Part shown: piece by piece, positions 55,661 through 56,343 of the stretch | Layout of the letters: the number at the start of each line of letters is the position of its first letter | Numbering within the stretch: the first letter of the stretch is position 1 | The notes under the pieces: model-generated | The model's database searches: none | Told to the model about the DNA's origin: nothing | Seen by the model: the letters and a program-made list of their open reading frames with translations, nothing else | Assembly (NCBI RefSeq): GCF_000497205.1 | Contig: NZ_AYJW01000021.1 | Location: 1 to 56,343 of the forward strand | DNA from: Saccharopolyspora rectivirgula DSM 43747 | GTDB lineage: Bacteria; Actinomycetota; Actinomycetes; Mycobacteriales; Pseudonocardiaceae | Direction of reading: 5' to 3' | Length of the DNA: 56,343 nt | Made by a program: the position numbers and the translations under genes

Positions 55661-56343
55661 GTGCCTTGCCCAAGCGCAACGATGGCGGTCTGGACATCCG
55701 CGTGGCTGCACGGTGCAGCGGCATCGGACGACGTGCTCGATGCTTTGCAACCGTGGGCCGAACAGCAGCAGGTGCGCGCCGCGACCGACGAACTCTCCAC
55801 GCGGCTGGAATTGCCAGGCCCCCGAGAAACCCCGGCTTCCACCGGAGCCCTGCTGGCCGCGTTGCGCAAGGCAGGTGCGGCGACCGCCGACCTGGTCCTG
55901 CCCGTCCCCGGGGACGTGCGCGGCCTCGACGGCGCCACCGACTTCGCCAAGCAAGCGATGCGCAGCGGTGAAGCGACCGTGCTGCCCGACGCCGGCTTGG
56001 GGATCGTTCCGCAGCGGATCGCCGAAGGAATCCTGCAGTGGACTGCGTTCCCATTGGGGGAGCTTCCCCCGGCGGCGCACGTCCCGCTGGGCGAGGCGGA
56101 GCACGGGATGTCCTCGGCGATGCGGGAGGCGGCCAACACGCTGCTGGAACTGGGCGTGGCCAGTCACCGGCCCGGCGTCCGGGAAGAGATCGCCCGCCTC
56201 GTCTCCTCCCACCCCACCCCGCCCTGGCCCAAGCAAACGCCCCAGCGGGCGGTTCGGGTGCTGCAGCGGGAGTCCTTGGCCACCAGCGCCTGCATCCGGG
56301 CGTCCCGGATCATCAGGTTGGTCGCGGCGGTGTCCTCGTCCAC
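55661..56343 (+). CDS. Conserved actinobacterial hypothetical protein, 3' end replaced at window edge
   Basis: Open frame running off the window edge. Readable protein: MAVWTSAWLHGAAASDDVLDALQPW, LVLPVPGDVRGLDGATDFAKQAM, GLGIVPQRI ... WTAFPLGELPPAAHVPLGEAEHGM, MREAANTLLELGVASHRPGVREEI and PPWPKQTPQRAVRVLQR (short parts). I recognise a conserved actinobacterial family of unknown function. GTG 55661 or ATG 55682 start; TACCCT about 7 bases upstream suggests a leaderless transcript. From 56269 on, the sequence is the 75-bp copy of ABC-ATPase DNA and no longer belongs to this family, so the true C-terminus is not seen. Confidence 0.75.
   Translation, partial: MPCPSATMAVWTSAWLHGAAASDDVLDALQPWAEQQQVRAATDELSTRLELPGPRETPASTGALLAALRKAGAATADLVLPVPGDVRGLDGATDFAKQAMRSGEATVLPDAGLGIVPQRIAEGILQWTAFPLGELPPAAHVPLGEAEHGMSSAMREAANTLLELGVASHRPGVREEIARLVSSHPTPPWPKQTPQRAVRVLQRESLATSACIRASRIIRLVAAVSSS
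56269..56343 (+). repeat. Terminal copy of 75-bp exact repeat
   Basis: All 75 bases to the window end are identical to 38163-38237 in the same orientation; similarity stops abruptly at 56268/38162. It cuts into the conserved hypothetical gene after VLQR. Most likely an assembly junction. Confidence 0.97.

Overview
This 56.3 kb window is chromosomal DNA from a high-GC actinomycete. GTG starts, GGAGG ribosome sites, many candidate leaderless genes, FCD-type GntR regulators, STAS proteins, a CtaG/DUF2243 pair and BKACE, LCP and DUF1883 proteins point to the Pseudonocardiales (Saccharopolyspora-like). The genus is an inference. I found no tRNA, rRNA, CRISPR array or insertion sequence.

Layout. 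0-8.4 kb: small metabolic and hypothetical genes (an M15 peptidase lipoprotein with an apparent ACG start, a TRIC channel, an alpha/beta hydrolase, a GNAT enzyme) among clearly decayed genes (a P1B-type metal ATPase and a probable regulator) and palindrome-bearing intergenic DNA. 8.7-14 kb: an orphan tyrosine recombinase, an STAS protein, the CtaG-DUF2243 membrane pair and a zinc-knuckle coiled-coil protein. 14-24.5 kb: malate dehydrogenase, an ABC-F ATPase, BKACE, an amidohydrolase, glutamate dehydrogenase and a TAT-exported amidase. 24.6-41.7 kb: small proteins, gamma-carbonic anhydrase with GntR, STAS, an unusual Clp ATPase, an MFS pump, a MacB-like ABC exporter, a frameshifted TrpF-like gene, a phosphoribosyltransferase, an ABC-ATPase, GH25 lysozyme and an LCP ligase.

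41.8-53.7 kb is the most interesting part: a catabolic island with class III aminotransferase and succinate-semialdehyde dehydrogenase (divergent), a minus-strand operon DUF3830 / two maleate-isomerase-like paralogues / FCD-GntR, a divergent plus-strand operon D-2-hydroxyacid dehydrogenase / amidase, then an MFS-ALDH operon divergent from a second GntR gene. Three copies of one palindrome (core ATTGT-YG-ACAAT) lie in the three promoter regions of the first part and tie them into one predicted regulon. One isomerase paralogue lacks the second catalytic cysteine, and the last ALDH has lost both the catalytic glutamate and the oxyanion asparagine.

53.8-56.3 kb: an SPFH/NfeD pair and the start of a conserved hypothetical gene. 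The last 75 bases are identical to an internal stretch of the ABC-ATPase gene near 38.2 kb and interrupt that last gene, so the right edge is probably an assembly junction.
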